Of a stretch of DNA of 26,963 bases, positions 1 to 7,942 are shown in pieces. Positions within the stretch are counted from its first letter, which is position 1; every line of letters starts with the position of its first letter. The notes beneath the pieces are model-generated. The model saw nothing but the letters and a program-made list of their open reading frames with translations, made no database searches and was not told the origin of the DNA. Source of the DNA: Proteobacteria bacterium UBA6921 (GTDB lineage Bacteria > Pseudomonadota > Gammaproteobacteria > SG8-11). A program made the translations under genes and the position numbers. Location: the NCBI GenBank assembly GCA_002450895.1, contig DKAR01000064.1, positions 1-26,963 of the forward strand. Direction: 5' to 3'.

Positions 1-222
1 AACGTCTGGGAATGGGTGCAGGACTGGTATGACGCCTATCCGAAGTCGGACTACACCAGCAAGGACTTCGGAAAAAAGAACAAGGTGATTCGCGGCGGCA
101 GCGGCGGAATGGGGCACTATGCCATCAGTTACTTCTATCGCGCGTCGACGCGGCAAAATGCCGAGCCGGAAATGCAGAGCGATGATGTCGGGTTTCGTTG
201 CGCGAAGGATGCAGCGCCCTGA
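1..222 (+). CDS. Formylglycine-generating-enzyme-type (SUMF1/EgtB/PvdO) protein, C-terminal fragment
   Basis: The frame is open from the first base, so the gene begins outside the window and only the last 73 residues are seen. They carry hallmarks of the FGE-sulfatase fold: NVWEWVQDWY, then VIRGGSGG, then YRASTRQN, and DVGFRC close to the C-terminus. Members of this superfamily generate formylglycine in sulfatases, act in ergothioneine or pyoverdine synthesis, or serve as non-catalytic partners of kinases and proteases. The fragment does not say which. The usual RGGSW is RGGSG here, so the canonical Trp is absent. The assignment to the fold is firm; the function is open. Confidence 0.8.
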   Translation, partial: NVWEWVQDWYDAYPKSDYTSKDFGKKNKVIRGGSGGMGHYAISYFYRASTRQNAEPEMQSDDVGFRCAKDAAP

Positions 223-334
223 CCGTAGATCAGGTTGGGTAGTCCCCGTGCCGAAGGGCCGCTTTGTGTTTACGCTCTGTTTCTGGTTACGATGGAGTCC
301 GGTGACCCGATAAAAATTAATCTGCGGGGGAGTC

Positions 335-1426
335 ATGCGGGGTATTTCGGTACACAGTGTCTTGTCGCTGGTGATGTCGATGACCTGGATGTCCATCGCC
401 CACGCCGACGTGCGTCCCAACCAGTGTCAGGGAAAATTCAAAAACGGCGCAAAACCGCTCGCTGCGGAAATCACCCGTGGCGCGAATCTCTGTGGCGCCG
501 ACTTGCGCGGACTGTCGTTGCCCGGCGTCGACCTGCGGGATATGGATCTGCGCGGCGCCAATCTCGAAGGCGCCAATCTTGGCGAAGCGCGCTTGCACGG
601 ATCGCTGCTCGATGGTGCGAACCTTCGCAATGCAGATTTGCGCAAGGCGTTGCTGGTCGGTTCGGATCTGATGGGTGCGAATTTGTCCGGTGCCCGTCTC
701 ACCGGTGCGGATTTCAGTGCGACGGATTTTCGCGACGTAAAACTCAGGAACGCGGATCTGCGCGGTGCCATTTTGATTGGCGCGGATTTTCGCGGTTCGG
801 ATTTAAGTGGCGCGGATTTGCGCGAAGTCTTTGCGACGGGCGTACTGCTGGATCACGCGAACCTGACGCAGGCGCGGCTGGACGGTGCAGAGCTCGATTG
901 GGCGCAATTGAATGAAACGATTCTTACCGGCGCCAACCTGAGCAAGACGTCTTTTGAGTACGCCTCGCTTGAGGATGCCGACTTGCGCAACGCCCTGTTG
1001 AATTCAGCCAAAATGACCGGCGCGTCGCTCGCCGATGCGCGCCTTGCGGGCGCGGATCTGAGCGCGGCGCACCTGAACACGGCAATCCTGCATCGGGCAC
1101 AGATGACGGGGGCCAAGCTCATTGGAACGGATGGGCGCTTCGCCGACTTTACCGAGGCGGTGATGATGCAGGCGGATTTGAGCTACGCCAATCTGACGAA
1201 CGCCGAATTGCGCAGCGCTGACCTGACACAGGTTCGGCTGGATGGCGCGAAACTCGACGGGGTGAAGAATCTGCCGGCCGACCTCGAAGCGACTCGGGAT
1301 CGGCGCGATTGTGACGCCTACGACGACGGACTGCTCAACATCACCCGTGCGCCTGATCGTAATCCGGCGCCGGATCCAACGCGCAAAGACACGCTGGATC
1401 CGTTGTGCGGCGGACGCACGCGCTAG
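335..1426 (+). CDS. Secreted pentapeptide-repeat protein
   Basis: The 363-residue product starts with a likely Sec signal peptide (about residues 1-24, ending in AHA before DVRPNQC). From about residue 48 to 325 it is an almost unbroken run of A(D/N)LxX pentapeptides such as GADLR, GANLE, GADFR and NADLR, enough for roughly fifty repeats and a long right-handed quadrilateral beta-helix. The C-terminal 35 residues are not repetitive and include two Cys. Functions in this family range from DNA mimicry to scaffolding; an exported member is unlikely to protect gyrase, so no role is assigned. A GGGGAG sequence lies just before the ATG. The stop codon is shared, as the palindrome CTAG, with the convergent DoxX gene. 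Confidence 0.85.
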   Translation: MRGISVHSVLSLVMSMTWMSIAHADVRPNQCQGKFKNGAKPLAAEITRGANLCGADLRGLSLPGVDLRDMDLRGANLEGANLGEARLHGSLLDGANLRNADLRKALLVGSDLMGANLSGARLTGADFSATDFRDVKLRNADLRGAILIGADFRGSDLSGADLREVFATGVLLDHANLTQARLDGAELDWAQLNETILTGANLSKTSFEYASLEDADLRNALLNSAKMTGASLADARLAGADLSAAHLNTAILHRAQMTGAKLIGTDGRFADFTEAVMMQADLSYANLTNAELRSADLTQVRLDGAKLDGVKNLPADLEATRDRRDCDAYDDGLLNITRAPDRNPAPDPTRKDTLDPLCGGRTR

Positions 1427-1884
1427 CGGGCGGAAGAAAATTTCTTTCTGAGCCAGCAGTCGATCGAAATCTTTCCCGGACCGGCCAGCATCAGGAAGAA
1501 CAGCATGATGCCCCAGGCGTGGTGATCGCGCGCTGCGGCGGCATCGAGATCCGGGTACGAAATTACGGCGATGATATTGAACACGAACAGCACGAACGCA
1601 CTGAAGCGTCCGCCCAATCCGGCAATCAACAGCGAAGGAAATACCAGCTCGGTAAACGTTCCCATGTAAGCGGCGATGTCAGGTGGCAGCAGCGGCACCT
1701 GGAATTCATTTTCGAAAAGGTACATCGTCGAATCCCAGCTGGTGATCTTCAGGTAGCCAGACTTCAGAAACGCCCACGCGACCCAGCAGCGCATCACCAG
1801 AAAGCCCAGGGGTGCGACAACGTCAATCTTGTCCATCACGCCACGGATGTGTTGCGCGGTTGTTTGAAGGGTGGTTGCTGTCAT
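1423..1884 (-). CDS. DoxX-family membrane protein of the bufferin locus
   Basis: The 153-residue product has four hydrophobic segments (about residues 25-42, 72-90, 90-110 and 122-138) and the DoxX signature of a short four-helix membrane protein. The ATG overlaps the TGA of the upstream bufC-like gene as ATGA, so the two are translationally coupled. It is the last gene of the precursor-maturase-partner series. DoxX proteins are common members of bufferin/MNIO loci and may act in membrane redox or export chemistry, but the role here is inferred from context only. The stop lies inside a CTAG shared with the convergent pentapeptide gene, and no terminator separates the two. Confidence 0.85.
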   Translation of the reverse strand: MTATTLQTTAQHIRGVMDKIDVVAPLGFLVMRCWVAWAFLKSGYLKITSWDSTMYLFENEFQVPLLPPDIAAYMGTFTELVFPSLLIAGLGGRFSAFVLFVFNIIAVISYPDLDAAAARDHHAWGIMLFFLMLAGPGKISIDCWLRKKFSSAR

Positions 1885-2651
1885 GACAGTGACTCCTGTA
1901 GCTCGAAATCAACAATGATTCCGTGAGTGATGCAGAATCCGAAGAACTCATTCAGTTCGAAGTGAGACTCGGTTTCCAACGCATTGTTACAGGCGACATC
2001 GAACGTGTGACCCTGCATCAGGGTGTCCAGAAAACGAAAGGCACCTTCGGAAAGGCGAATGAATTCGATATCGAGTTCGGGGCGCACCACGAGCAATGCA
2101 TCGCCGCCGTCATCCAGCTTGATTGAATCCTCGCCTGCGGCGTCATCCTGATTTGATTTCCAGATGCGCAAGGTCGGATAGCGCGATGTCACCAGTCCCG
2201 CGCTGGGGTGCAACTTAAAGACTAGCTGTGCGTATTGTTCCGGCGAAATCGCCGCCAGCCGCGCTGCGTCAAACGATTGTGCATCGGCCGCATGAAAAGC
2301 GCGTTGGTAGGCCCACTCGAGTCGTGCGACATCGTCAAGGTATGGCAGGCTTTGTGCTGCTTCGTAGTCAGACAGAAAATCCGCGAATGTCTCACCGTAG
2401 TCATTGAGATCGCCGGATCGCGATGGATTGCGTCGCACAAAGTCCGAAGCGCACTGGTGGAAGAACGCGTCGCCGACCAGTTTGCGCACGACGGGATAGA
2501 GGGATCCCAGCGTGTCGCGCAAGGTAATACGAAAATTATTTCGATACACATTGATGCGACGCGGATCTGCCACCAGCGGAACATCCGTCTCCGTCTCCGG
2601 CGAGCGAAGGGCGGAAGAAAATCCGGTTTGCAGTTCACGCAGGGATGGCAT
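1881..2651 (-). CDS. bufC: DUF2063 / BufC-HvfC-type RiPP maturation partner
   Basis: The 256-residue product starts MPSLRELQTGF. This start is chosen because AGGGAGG lies just upstream and longer in-frame starts give an uncharacteristic N-terminus. The DUF2063 domain fills the N-terminal half, with VYRNNFRITLRDTLGSLYPVV and VGDAFF as recognisable blocks; the C-terminal part is a second domain with an HPS...RYPTLRIWKSN stretch. In characterised MNIO systems this protein binds the maturase and presents the precursor leader peptide. The gene begins 17 bases inside the end of the MNIO gene and ends in an ATGA overlap with doxX, a tight co-translated arrangement. The gene symbol rests on family plus context. 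Confidence 0.85.
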   Translation of the reverse strand: MPSLRELQTGFSSALRSPETETDVPLVADPRRINVYRNNFRITLRDTLGSLYPVVRKLVGDAFFHQCASDFVRRNPSRSGDLNDYGETFADFLSDYEAAQSLPYLDDVARLEWAYQRAFHAADAQSFDAARLAAISPEQYAQLVFKLHPSAGLVTSRYPTLRIWKSNQDDAAGEDSIKLDDGGDALLVVRPELDIEFIRLSEGAFRFLDTLMQGHTFDVACNNALETESHFELNEFFGFCITHGIIVDFELQESLS

Positions 2652-3480
2652 CGCGCGCCTCCCTGATGTGTTGCGCACGTGTCGCTTCAGCGACCAGATC
2701 CTGCAGTGGCGGCAGGGACGAATCCCATTCAATCAGTACCGGCGCGTGCGCGAATTTTGGAGCGGCGACGGCGAACAGCGACCAGACGTCGTCTGCCACG
2801 GGCTGATCGTGGCTGTCGATGATCAGCATGCCGTCGTCGACGGTTTTACGCGTGTGTCCCGCGAGGTGCATTTCGCCCACCAGTTCAGCCGGCACGGCGT
2901 CCAGATAACGAAGTGGATCAAAGCCGTGATTGACCGAACTGACGTAGATATTGTTGATGTCGAGCAGAATGCCGCAGCCACTGCGGCGCGCGGTTTCCGT
3001 GAGGAAATCCCACTCCGCCAGTGTCGAGTGTGTGAATGTGACGTAGCTCGAGAGATTCTCGATCAGGATTTGCCGGCCGAGAAAATCCTGGGTTTGCATA
3101 ATCCGAGAAACGATGTGATCCATCGCTTCTTCGGTGTAAGGCAATGGCAGAAGATCGTTGAAGTATCGTCCGTCAACGCTGCTCCAGGAGAGATGCTCAG
3201 AGACCAGCAACGGTTCACAACGGTGCATCAGGTCGCGCAGTTTGGTCAGGTGCGCGCGATTCAGTTCATCTGTGGAGCCCAGTGACAACCCGACGCCGTG
3301 CAGGCTGATCGGATAGTCGCGACGAATTCGGTCGAGATAGCCGCGCGGCTTTCCGCCGGCGCCAAAATAATTTTCACTGTGGACTTCCATCCAGCCGACG
3401 CGCGGTTGCTGTTCGAGGACGGCGTCATAGTGTTCGGCGCGCAATCCGATGCCGGCATTCAGGTGATGGCGGGAAGACAT
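2635..3480 (-). CDS. bufB: DUF692 multinuclear non-heme iron oxidase (MNIO), bufferin maturase
   Basis: The 281-residue product has the full length of the DUF692 TIM-barrel family. Metal-ligand motifs stand in the expected order: SLHGVGLSLG with H61, SEHLSW with H96, IENLSSY with E141, LLDINN with D174 and N176, H185, EMHLAGH with H205 and H209, IDSH with D222 and H224, and IEWD with E251. MNIO enzymes use a di- or tri-iron centre to oxidise cysteines of RiPP precursors; BufB-type enzymes turn precursor cysteines into copper-binding heterocycles. The gene lies 71 bases after the precursor gene, with a strong hairpin between them, and overlaps the partner gene by 17 bases. Automated annotation often leaves this family as DUF692. 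Confidence 0.93.
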   Translation of the reverse strand: MSSRHHLNAGIGLRAEHYDAVLEQQPRVGWMEVHSENYFGAGGKPRGYLDRIRRDYPISLHGVGLSLGSTDELNRAHLTKLRDLMHRCEPLLVSEHLSWSSVDGRYFNDLLPLPYTEEAMDHIVSRIMQTQDFLGRQILIENLSSYVTFTHSTLAEWDFLTETARRSGCGILLDINNIYVSSVNHGFDPLRYLDAVPAELVGEMHLAGHTRKTVDDGMLIIDSHDQPVADDVWSLFAVAAPKFAHAPVLIEWDSSLPPLQDLVAEATRAQHIREARDAIPA

Positions 3481-3508
3481 GTTCGGGAGTTACAGCCGGG
3501 AAATTTCC

Positions 3509-3535
3509 AAAAGCGGGCGGGCTCAAGGCCCGCCC
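3509..3535 (-). terminator. Attenuator-like hairpin between precursor and maturase genes
   Basis: Read on the minus strand, an 8-bp perfect GGGCGGGC/GCCCGCCC stem with the five-base loop CTTGA is followed by GCTTTT. It lies between the stop of the precursor and the start of the MNIO gene. The U-tract is only four long, so partial termination or 3' stabilisation of the precursor message is more likely than a full stop. That would give more substrate peptide than enzyme, as is usual in RiPP operons. Confidence 0.65.
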
Positions 3536-3551
3536 CTTCCGGGACAGCCAA

Positions 3552-3815
3552 TTAGCCCTTCGGCTTCGTGCTGCCGCCCGCGATCTTGTCACAGGTTCCC
3601 TTCGGAACTGCGATGAACGCGTTCGGATCGTTGTCTTTCTCGGCATGGCCCTGGCAGGAATTGGTTGCGGTCTTGCAATCATTCTTGCCGGCTTTGACGA
3701 CGCCGTAGCACTTTTCCATATCCATTTTGTCTGCGAAGGCTTGTGTTGCAACTCCGCTCAGGCCCAGAGCAACTACGCTGGCGATGGCGGCGTTCATGAT
3801 CGACTTGCTTTTCAT
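3552..3815 (-). CDS. bufA1: Bufferin-type RiPP metallophore precursor (DUF2282/BufA1)
   Basis: The 87-residue product has a Sec signal peptide (residues 1-28, cleavage likely after QAFA). The short mature part holds four Cys: C36 in EKCYGV, C47 in KNDCKT, C54 in NSCQG and C75 in GTCDKI. The EKCYGVVKAGKNDC block and the PKGTC end are the DUF2282 signature. In bufferins the signal peptide also serves as leader, and MNIO maturation converts core Cys into copper-binding heterocycles; the central pair, here C47 and C54, is the expected target by family analogy. The product should act in the periplasm as a copper-sequestering peptide. AGGAG precedes the ATG. The maturase genes lie directly downstream. 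Confidence 0.9.
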   Translation of the reverse strand: MKSKSIMNAAIASVVALGLSGVATQAFADKMDMEKCYGVVKAGKNDCKTATNSCQGHAEKDNDPNAFIAVPKGTCDKIAGGSTKPKG

Positions 3816-3845
3816 TGGTGCGACTCCTGTTGAGTGTTGAAATGG

Positions 3846-3863
3846 GCGGCGCCGAAGCGCCGC
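3846..3863 (-). promoter_or_regulatory. UUCG hairpin in the precursor 5' UTR
   Basis: On the minus strand GCGGCGC-TTCG-GCGCCGC forms a 7-bp all-GC stem capped by a C(UUCG)G tetraloop. It falls between the ECF promoter and the precursor start codon, about 30 bases before the ATG and outside the ribosome-binding site. A message-stabilising role is an inference. Confidence 0.6.
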
Positions 3864-3918
3864 TCTTAAGAGTCACGACGAAACGCGAGGAGAGTTGCGA
3901 ATGTCGTGTCACCGGTAA

Positions 3919-3944
3919 GACGACCGATCACGAAAATTGTTACA
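3919..3944 (-). promoter_or_regulatory. ECF-sigma-type promoter of the bufferin operon
   Basis: The minus strand reads TGTAAC, 16 bases, CGTC, then TTA. The TGTAAC -35 box and CGTC -10 box at this spacing are a typical ECF promoter, in the right place and orientation for the precursor gene (leader about 95 bases). The adjacent ECF sigma factor is the obvious candidate to read it. No equally good site was seen upstream of the sigma gene itself. Confidence 0.65.
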
Positions 3945-4085
3945 ACCGGTCGAGGTGCCGGGTAAGTGTAGTTGCTGCGCCAAAAAAGAAAGCAGAAATG
4001 CCCACAAGGAATTGCGGTGTTCCCAGTGAATATCAACGGACGTGAGCGCGGTAAATTACAGGCGATTGGCCGCGAGATGGGCCCA

Positions 4086-4328
4086 TCAGGAATCTTTGGA
4101 TTGTCGTTCCTGCATCATGCGAGCAACGAGATCGTCGACTTGCTTCGCTTCGGGTTCACGGCGTGATTTTCCAAACGAGGCGAGCATCGCCTTGAACTGA
4201 TCCAGATACACGCGGCAGTTGTGGCACACAAACAAATGCAGTCGATAGTGGATGCGATCGATGAACGACAGCTTGCCATCGACATAGGCGCTGGTGAGCT
4301 CGGTAATATCTTTGCAACTGAACTTCAT
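4086..4328 (-). CDS. Zinc-finger anti-sigma factor (ZAS type)
   Basis: The 80-residue product has the Hx3Cx2C motif of zinc-binding anti-sigma domains (H31, C35, C38 in HLFVCHNC), with C5 as a possible fourth ligand. It begins MKFSCKDITELTSAYVDGKL, where YVDGKL matches the (E)YLDGEL helix of the family. No transmembrane helix follows; after residue 50 there is only a charged helix, so this is a short soluble anti-sigma. Its ATG overlaps the TGA of the sigma gene (ATGA), which fits the usual one-to-one pair. The Cys/His site could sense copper or thiol stress directly, an inference from the gene context. Confidence 0.85.
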   Translation of the reverse strand: MKFSCKDITELTSAYVDGKLSFIDRIHYRLHLFVCHNCRVYLDQFKAMLASFGKSRREPEAKQVDDLVARMMQERQSKDS

Positions 4329-4927
4329 TTCGTCTCACCGCGCTGAAATTTATCGATCTCGTTCCACACCCGCGTCCGTGCCCGGTGAAGGAGTACACGC
4401 CCGTTAGACTCACTAACCTCAAGAATCTTACAAACGTCTTCCATATCCACGCCTTCAATATCGCAGAGCGTCAGGACGGTTCGCTGTGATTCCGGCAGCT
4501 TTTCAATTGCTTGGTCGATTACACCCTTGAGCTGGTCCTGCTCCAGGAGCTGCTCCGGAGAACTGGCTCCCCAGTGGGCCGGCGGCAGTTGCCAGTGCCC
4601 GTCCGGCTGAAAACGGCCCGCCAGTGCGATGCCTTCCACTTCGGCCGCATCGCCCGCGGCAACACTGCGCTGTTCCCGGCGACGGCGGGTTTTAGCGGTA
4701 TTTCCGACGATTTGGAGTATCCAGGTGCGCAGGCTCGAGCGCCCTTCGAAGCGGGGCAGGGCGCGCACCACCGCGATCCAGGCGTCCTGCACAATGTCAT
4801 CCGCGACAGCGGCACCGGCAATGGCGCGCGCCATGCTCACCATTGCGCCGTGATAGGAACGCACAACAGTGCGATAAGCCTGTTGGTCACCAGCGAGAAG
4901 CTGTTGAATCAGCGCGCGTTCGTCCAT
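4325..4927 (-). CDS. ECF RNA polymerase sigma factor
   Basis: The 200-residue product has sigma-70 region 2 at about residues 14-82, with DDIVQDAWIAVVRALPRFEG and SSLRTWILQIVGNTAK, and region 4 at about 133-190, with LPESQRTVLTLCDIEG and the recognition helix VSESNGRVLLHRAR. There is no region 3, as expected for an ECF factor. A loop of about 40 residues between the two regions is rich in Ala, Gly and Pro. The start is the ATG before DERALIQQLLAGD; there is no clear ribosome-binding site upstream. The gene heads a two-gene sigma/anti-sigma unit immediately upstream of the bufferin operon and probably controls it through the TGTAAC-N16-CGTC promoter. Confidence 0.92.
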   Translation of the reverse strand: MDERALIQQLLAGDQQAYRTVVRSYHGAMVSMARAIAGAAVADDIVQDAWIAVVRALPRFEGRSSLRTWILQIVGNTAKTRRRREQRSVAAGDAAEVEGIALAGRFQPDGHWQLPPAHWGASSPEQLLEQDQLKGVIDQAIEKLPESQRTVLTLCDIEGVDMEDVCKILEVSESNGRVLLHRARTRVWNEIDKFQRGETK

Positions 4928-5027
4928 TCATAAGGAGAAAGTTTGGCGGTGCCCGCAGGTTAGCGCACAACGCTTCGGCGTGCCAGTCGCACGGGGCGTT
5001 GTTAGAATCAGCGCCCCGGAGCCCATA

Positions 5028-7055
5028 ATGTTGTCGAGCCGCCCAGTGTCCAGCCTGAATCCCAGCCAACGCGCCGCCGTGAAGTACATCGACGGGCCTC
5101 TGCTTGTACTCGCGGGTGCCGGCAGCGGCAAGACGCGTGTGATTACGCAAAAGATTGCCTACCTCGTGAAGGAGTGCGGCATCTCCCCGACGAACATCGC
5201 CGCTGTGACGTTCACGAACAAGGCGGCGCGCGAAATGAAAACGCGAGTGGGCGGACTGCTGCAAGGCAAGGACTCGCGTGGGCTGAAGGTTTCCACGTTC
5301 CATACGCTGGGGCTGAATATTCTCAAGCGCGAACACAAGGCCTTGGGCTACAAACCCGGGTTCTCGATTTTCGATGCTCAGGACAGCCAGCAGTTGCTGC
5401 GCGAATTGACGCGCAAGCATTTTAGCGGCGGCGAAGATCAGGTGCAGCAGATGCAGTGGCAGATCTCGCGCTGGAAAAATGATTTGCTGTCGCCCGAGCA
5501 GGCACTGGAAGCGGCCGGGACAGACGCAAACCATGTGGCGGCCGCTGTGCTGTACGAACAGTATGCCCGCCACATGAAGGCATACAACGCACTCGACTTC
5601 GACGACCTCATCCTCTTGCCGGTGCGCCTGTTCACCGGAAACCCGGAGGTGCGCGAAGCATGGCAGAATCGCATTCGCTACCTTCTGGTCGATGAATACC
5701 AGGACACCAATGCCACGCAGTACGAACTGGTCCGCCACCTCGTCGGCGCGCGCGGTGCACTCACGGTGGTCGGTGACGATGACCAGTCAATTTATGCGTG
5801 GCGCGGCGCGCAACCGCAAAATCTTGTGCTGTTGCAAAAGGACTATCCGAAATTGCAGGTCGTCAAGCTGGAGCAGAACTACCGTTCGGCGGGCGGGATT
5901 CTCAAAGCCGCCAATGCGCTGATCGCGAACAATCCACATGTCTTCGAAAAGAGCCTGTGGAGCGAGTTGGGTTTCGGCGAACCGATCCGTGTGTTGGGCG
6001 CGCGCTCCGACGAGAATGAAGCGGAATGGGCAGTGTCCGACATCATGCATCGCCATTTTACCCAGCGTGGCAACTACAGCGACTATGCGATTCTGTATCG
6101 CGGCAATCACCAGTCGCGTCCGTTCGAACGTGTGCTGCGCGAACATCGCATTCCGTATTTCATCAGCGGCGGTCAATCGTTCTTTGCCTACACCGAAGTA
6201 AAAGATCTGATGGCGTACTACCGCCTGATCGTGAATCCGGATGACGATTCGGCGTTTCTGCGCGTCGTGAACACACCGCGCCGTGAGATCGGGCCGCAGA
6301 CGCTGGAGCAGCTTGGCCAGTATGCGAATGAACGACAGCTGAGCTTGTTTGCTGCGAGCTTTGAGCTCGGCCTGGAGCAACGTCTTTCTCCGCGTGCCGT
6401 TGGCAACTTGCGGCGCTTTGTGGAATGGCTGGTCACGATGAACGATCGCGCGCTGCGCGGCGAAGCGATGGATGTCGTGAAAGACGTCGTACGCGACATC
6501 GATTACGAACTCTGGGTGACCGACAACGCGGCCGATCAGGCCAGCGGCGAACGCAAGATGGAGAACGTCAATGAGCTGATCGCCTGGCTAGCGCGCCTCG
6601 CGCAACAGGAAGGCGAAGAAAAATCGCTGGCCGATCTGGTTGCGACGATGACCTTGATGGATGTGCTCGAGCGAAAGGAAGAAGAAGGTGCCGGCGATCG
6701 CGTGGCGCTGATGACGCTCCACGCCGCGAAGGGCCTGGAATTTCCGCACGTCTACATCGTGGGCATGGAAGAGGACTTGTTGCCGCATCGCAACAGCATC
6801 GATCCCGCGGCCATCGAAGAGGAACGGCGCCTCGCCTATGTCGGCATCACGCGCGCGCAAAAAACACTTACGCTCACTTATGCGACACGCCGCAAGAAGC
6901 AAGGTGAGCTTGTCGAAACAGAACCCTCACGCTTCATTTCAGAACTGCCACAAGACCAGCTCAAATTCGAAGGCGTTCACAGCACGGCGACACCGGAAGA
7001 GAAAAAGGAAAAAGGCCAGGCCCATCTGGCCAGCCTGCGCGGAATGTTGAAATAA
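5028..7055 (+). CDS. rep: ATP-dependent DNA helicase Rep (superfamily 1)
   Basis: The 675-residue product matches the length of Rep (about 673) rather than UvrD (about 720). It shows SF1A helicase motifs in order: Walker A LAGAGSGKT (29-36), AAVTFTNKAAREM, STFHTLGL, LLVDEYQDTN, VVGDDDQSIYAWRGA, LEQNYRS, DDSAFLRVVNTPRREIG, LMTLHAAKGLEFPHVYIVGMEE and EERRLAYVGITRAQ. The phrases ILYRGNHQSR and ANNPHVFEK are characteristic of Rep. Rep moves 3' to 5' on single-stranded DNA and helps replication forks pass bound proteins. The start at ATG 5028 is preferred over an upstream in-frame codon because CGGAG precedes it and the N-terminus then aligns with the family. Confidence 0.96.
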   Translation: MLSSRPVSSLNPSQRAAVKYIDGPLLVLAGAGSGKTRVITQKIAYLVKECGISPTNIAAVTFTNKAAREMKTRVGGLLQGKDSRGLKVSTFHTLGLNILKREHKALGYKPGFSIFDAQDSQQLLRELTRKHFSGGEDQVQQMQWQISRWKNDLLSPEQALEAAGTDANHVAAAVLYEQYARHMKAYNALDFDDLILLPVRLFTGNPEVREAWQNRIRYLLVDEYQDTNATQYELVRHLVGARGALTVVGDDDQSIYAWRGAQPQNLVLLQKDYPKLQVVKLEQNYRSAGGILKAANALIANNPHVFEKSLWSELGFGEPIRVLGARSDENEAEWAVSDIMHRHFTQRGNYSDYAILYRGNHQSRPFERVLREHRIPYFISGGQSFFAYTEVKDLMAYYRLIVNPDDDSAFLRVVNTPRREIGPQTLEQLGQYANERQLSLFAASFELGLEQRLSPRAVGNLRRFVEWLVTMNDRALRGEAMDVVKDVVRDIDYELWVTDNAADQASGERKMENVNELIAWLARLAQQEGEEKSLADLVATMTLMDVLERKEEEGAGDRVALMTLHAAKGLEFPHVYIVGMEEDLLPHRNSIDPAAIEEERRLAYVGITRAQKTLTLTYATRRKKQGELVETEPSRFISELPQDQLKFEGVHSTATPEEKKEKGQAHLASLRGMLK

Positions 7056-7262
7056 CCAACACCAGCCGGAGCCGCAACCCCCGGCCGGATTTCCAAAACG
7101 CGCGGGGCGCAGGTGTATGCACCCACCTCATCGCTTAAGAAAACGTTATGCCGGGATCATTTCTGCCGTAATGTTGCGCGCCATTGTCTGAAGTCACCGC
7201 TTGTGATTATCTTGCCGGGTCCGGTGTATGGGTCGGGCATCAACCATCTAAAGGAGCAGTAT

Positions 7263-7886
7263 ATGGTTCGTAATAACTTCAAGCATAAAGTCGTCGCAAC
7301 CGTATTGAGCATGATCCCGGTACTGGCTGTCGCCGGGAATGGGGTCGGAAACGCGCAGGAGCCCAGCGAGTATTTGCTGAAATTCGATATCGTCGGTCAA
7401 CCCACCGGTACCGGATCCTTCATCATCAACGGTCCGGGTTACGCGGCAATCACCACGAGTACGGGTGCCGTCCTCGACAACAAGAATCCGGGCCTGATGC
7501 ACGCGAAATTGTCGGGCGCGGAGATTGCGTTCCAGGGCTATTTGACCGACCCGGTGGTGAACTTCACCTGCGTCGCGGATTCGTGCCGAATTGAGTTTGA
7601 TGACGGTTCGGTGCTGACATCCGACTCTGAAAACCTGCCGCTGCAAGGACGTGTTGCCAGAGTCTACGGTCCGGTTCAGAACGAAAATCTCACCGCATCG
7701 AGCACGCCGCTTCGAATTCTCGGCTGTGGCGGATTGAAGGGAATTGCCGGTCCGATGAACGGCATGGTTGGGTCGATCTGTTTCAACGGTACATTCAATG
7801 TGCCGGATTTCCAGACCAACTTTTCTTTGACCGGTGGATCCAACTGCACGATCGTCATGCACAAGCCGATCGTTGCGGTCCCGTAA
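7263..7886 (+). CDS. Secreted protein of unknown function
   Basis: The 207-residue product has a signal peptide (positive MVRNNFKHK, then a hydrophobic core to AVAG, with cleavage near GNAQ). The mature part is beta-rich, glycine-rich and low in charge, with five Cys: a close C-x5-C pair in FTCVADSCRIEF, then LGCGGLKG, SICFNG and SNCTIV. Disulfides in the periplasm or outside are likely. AAAGGAG lies 8 bases before the ATG; longer in-frame starts lack both a ribosome-binding site and a sensible leader. A rho-independent terminator follows. No family was recognised. Confidence 0.75.
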   Translation: MVRNNFKHKVVATVLSMIPVLAVAGNGVGNAQEPSEYLLKFDIVGQPTGTGSFIINGPGYAAITTSTGAVLDNKNPGLMHAKLSGAEIAFQGYLTDPVVNFTCVADSCRIEFDDGSVLTSDSENLPLQGRVARVYGPVQNENLTASSTPLRILGCGGLKGIAGPMNGMVGSICFNGTFNVPDFQTNFSLTGGSNCTIVMHKPIVAVP

Positions 7887-7911
7887 TTCCCGTTCGGGCT
7901 TTGGACCTCCC

Positions 7912-7940
7912 GCCGGGCGCTGTCAGGCGCCCGGCTCTTT
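7912..7940 (+). terminator. Rho-independent terminator
   Basis: A perfect 9-bp stem GCCGGGCGC / GCGCCCGGC with the six-base loop TGTCAG is followed by TCTTT. It lies 25 bases after the stop of the secreted protein gene and before the end of the convergent small gene. Confidence 0.8.
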
Positions 7941-7942
7941 CA

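Noticed and set aside
235..915. Plus-strand 226-codon open frame
   Set aside because: It overlaps the pentapeptide gene in another frame. The sequence is Arg-rich and without a family pattern, a by-product of the repeat codons.
480..1260. Short direct DNA repeats such as GGCGCGGATTT
   Set aside because: They follow from the pentapeptide codons and are not spaced like a CRISPR array or a mobile repeat.
4887..5738. Minus-strand 283-codon open frame opposite rep
   Set aside because: It lies antisense to conserved helicase motifs and has no ribosome-binding site; it is a shadow of GC-rich coding sequence.
7056..7100. Terminator after rep
   Set aside because: A short GCCGG/CCGGC pairing exists, but the loop is long and no U-tract follows.
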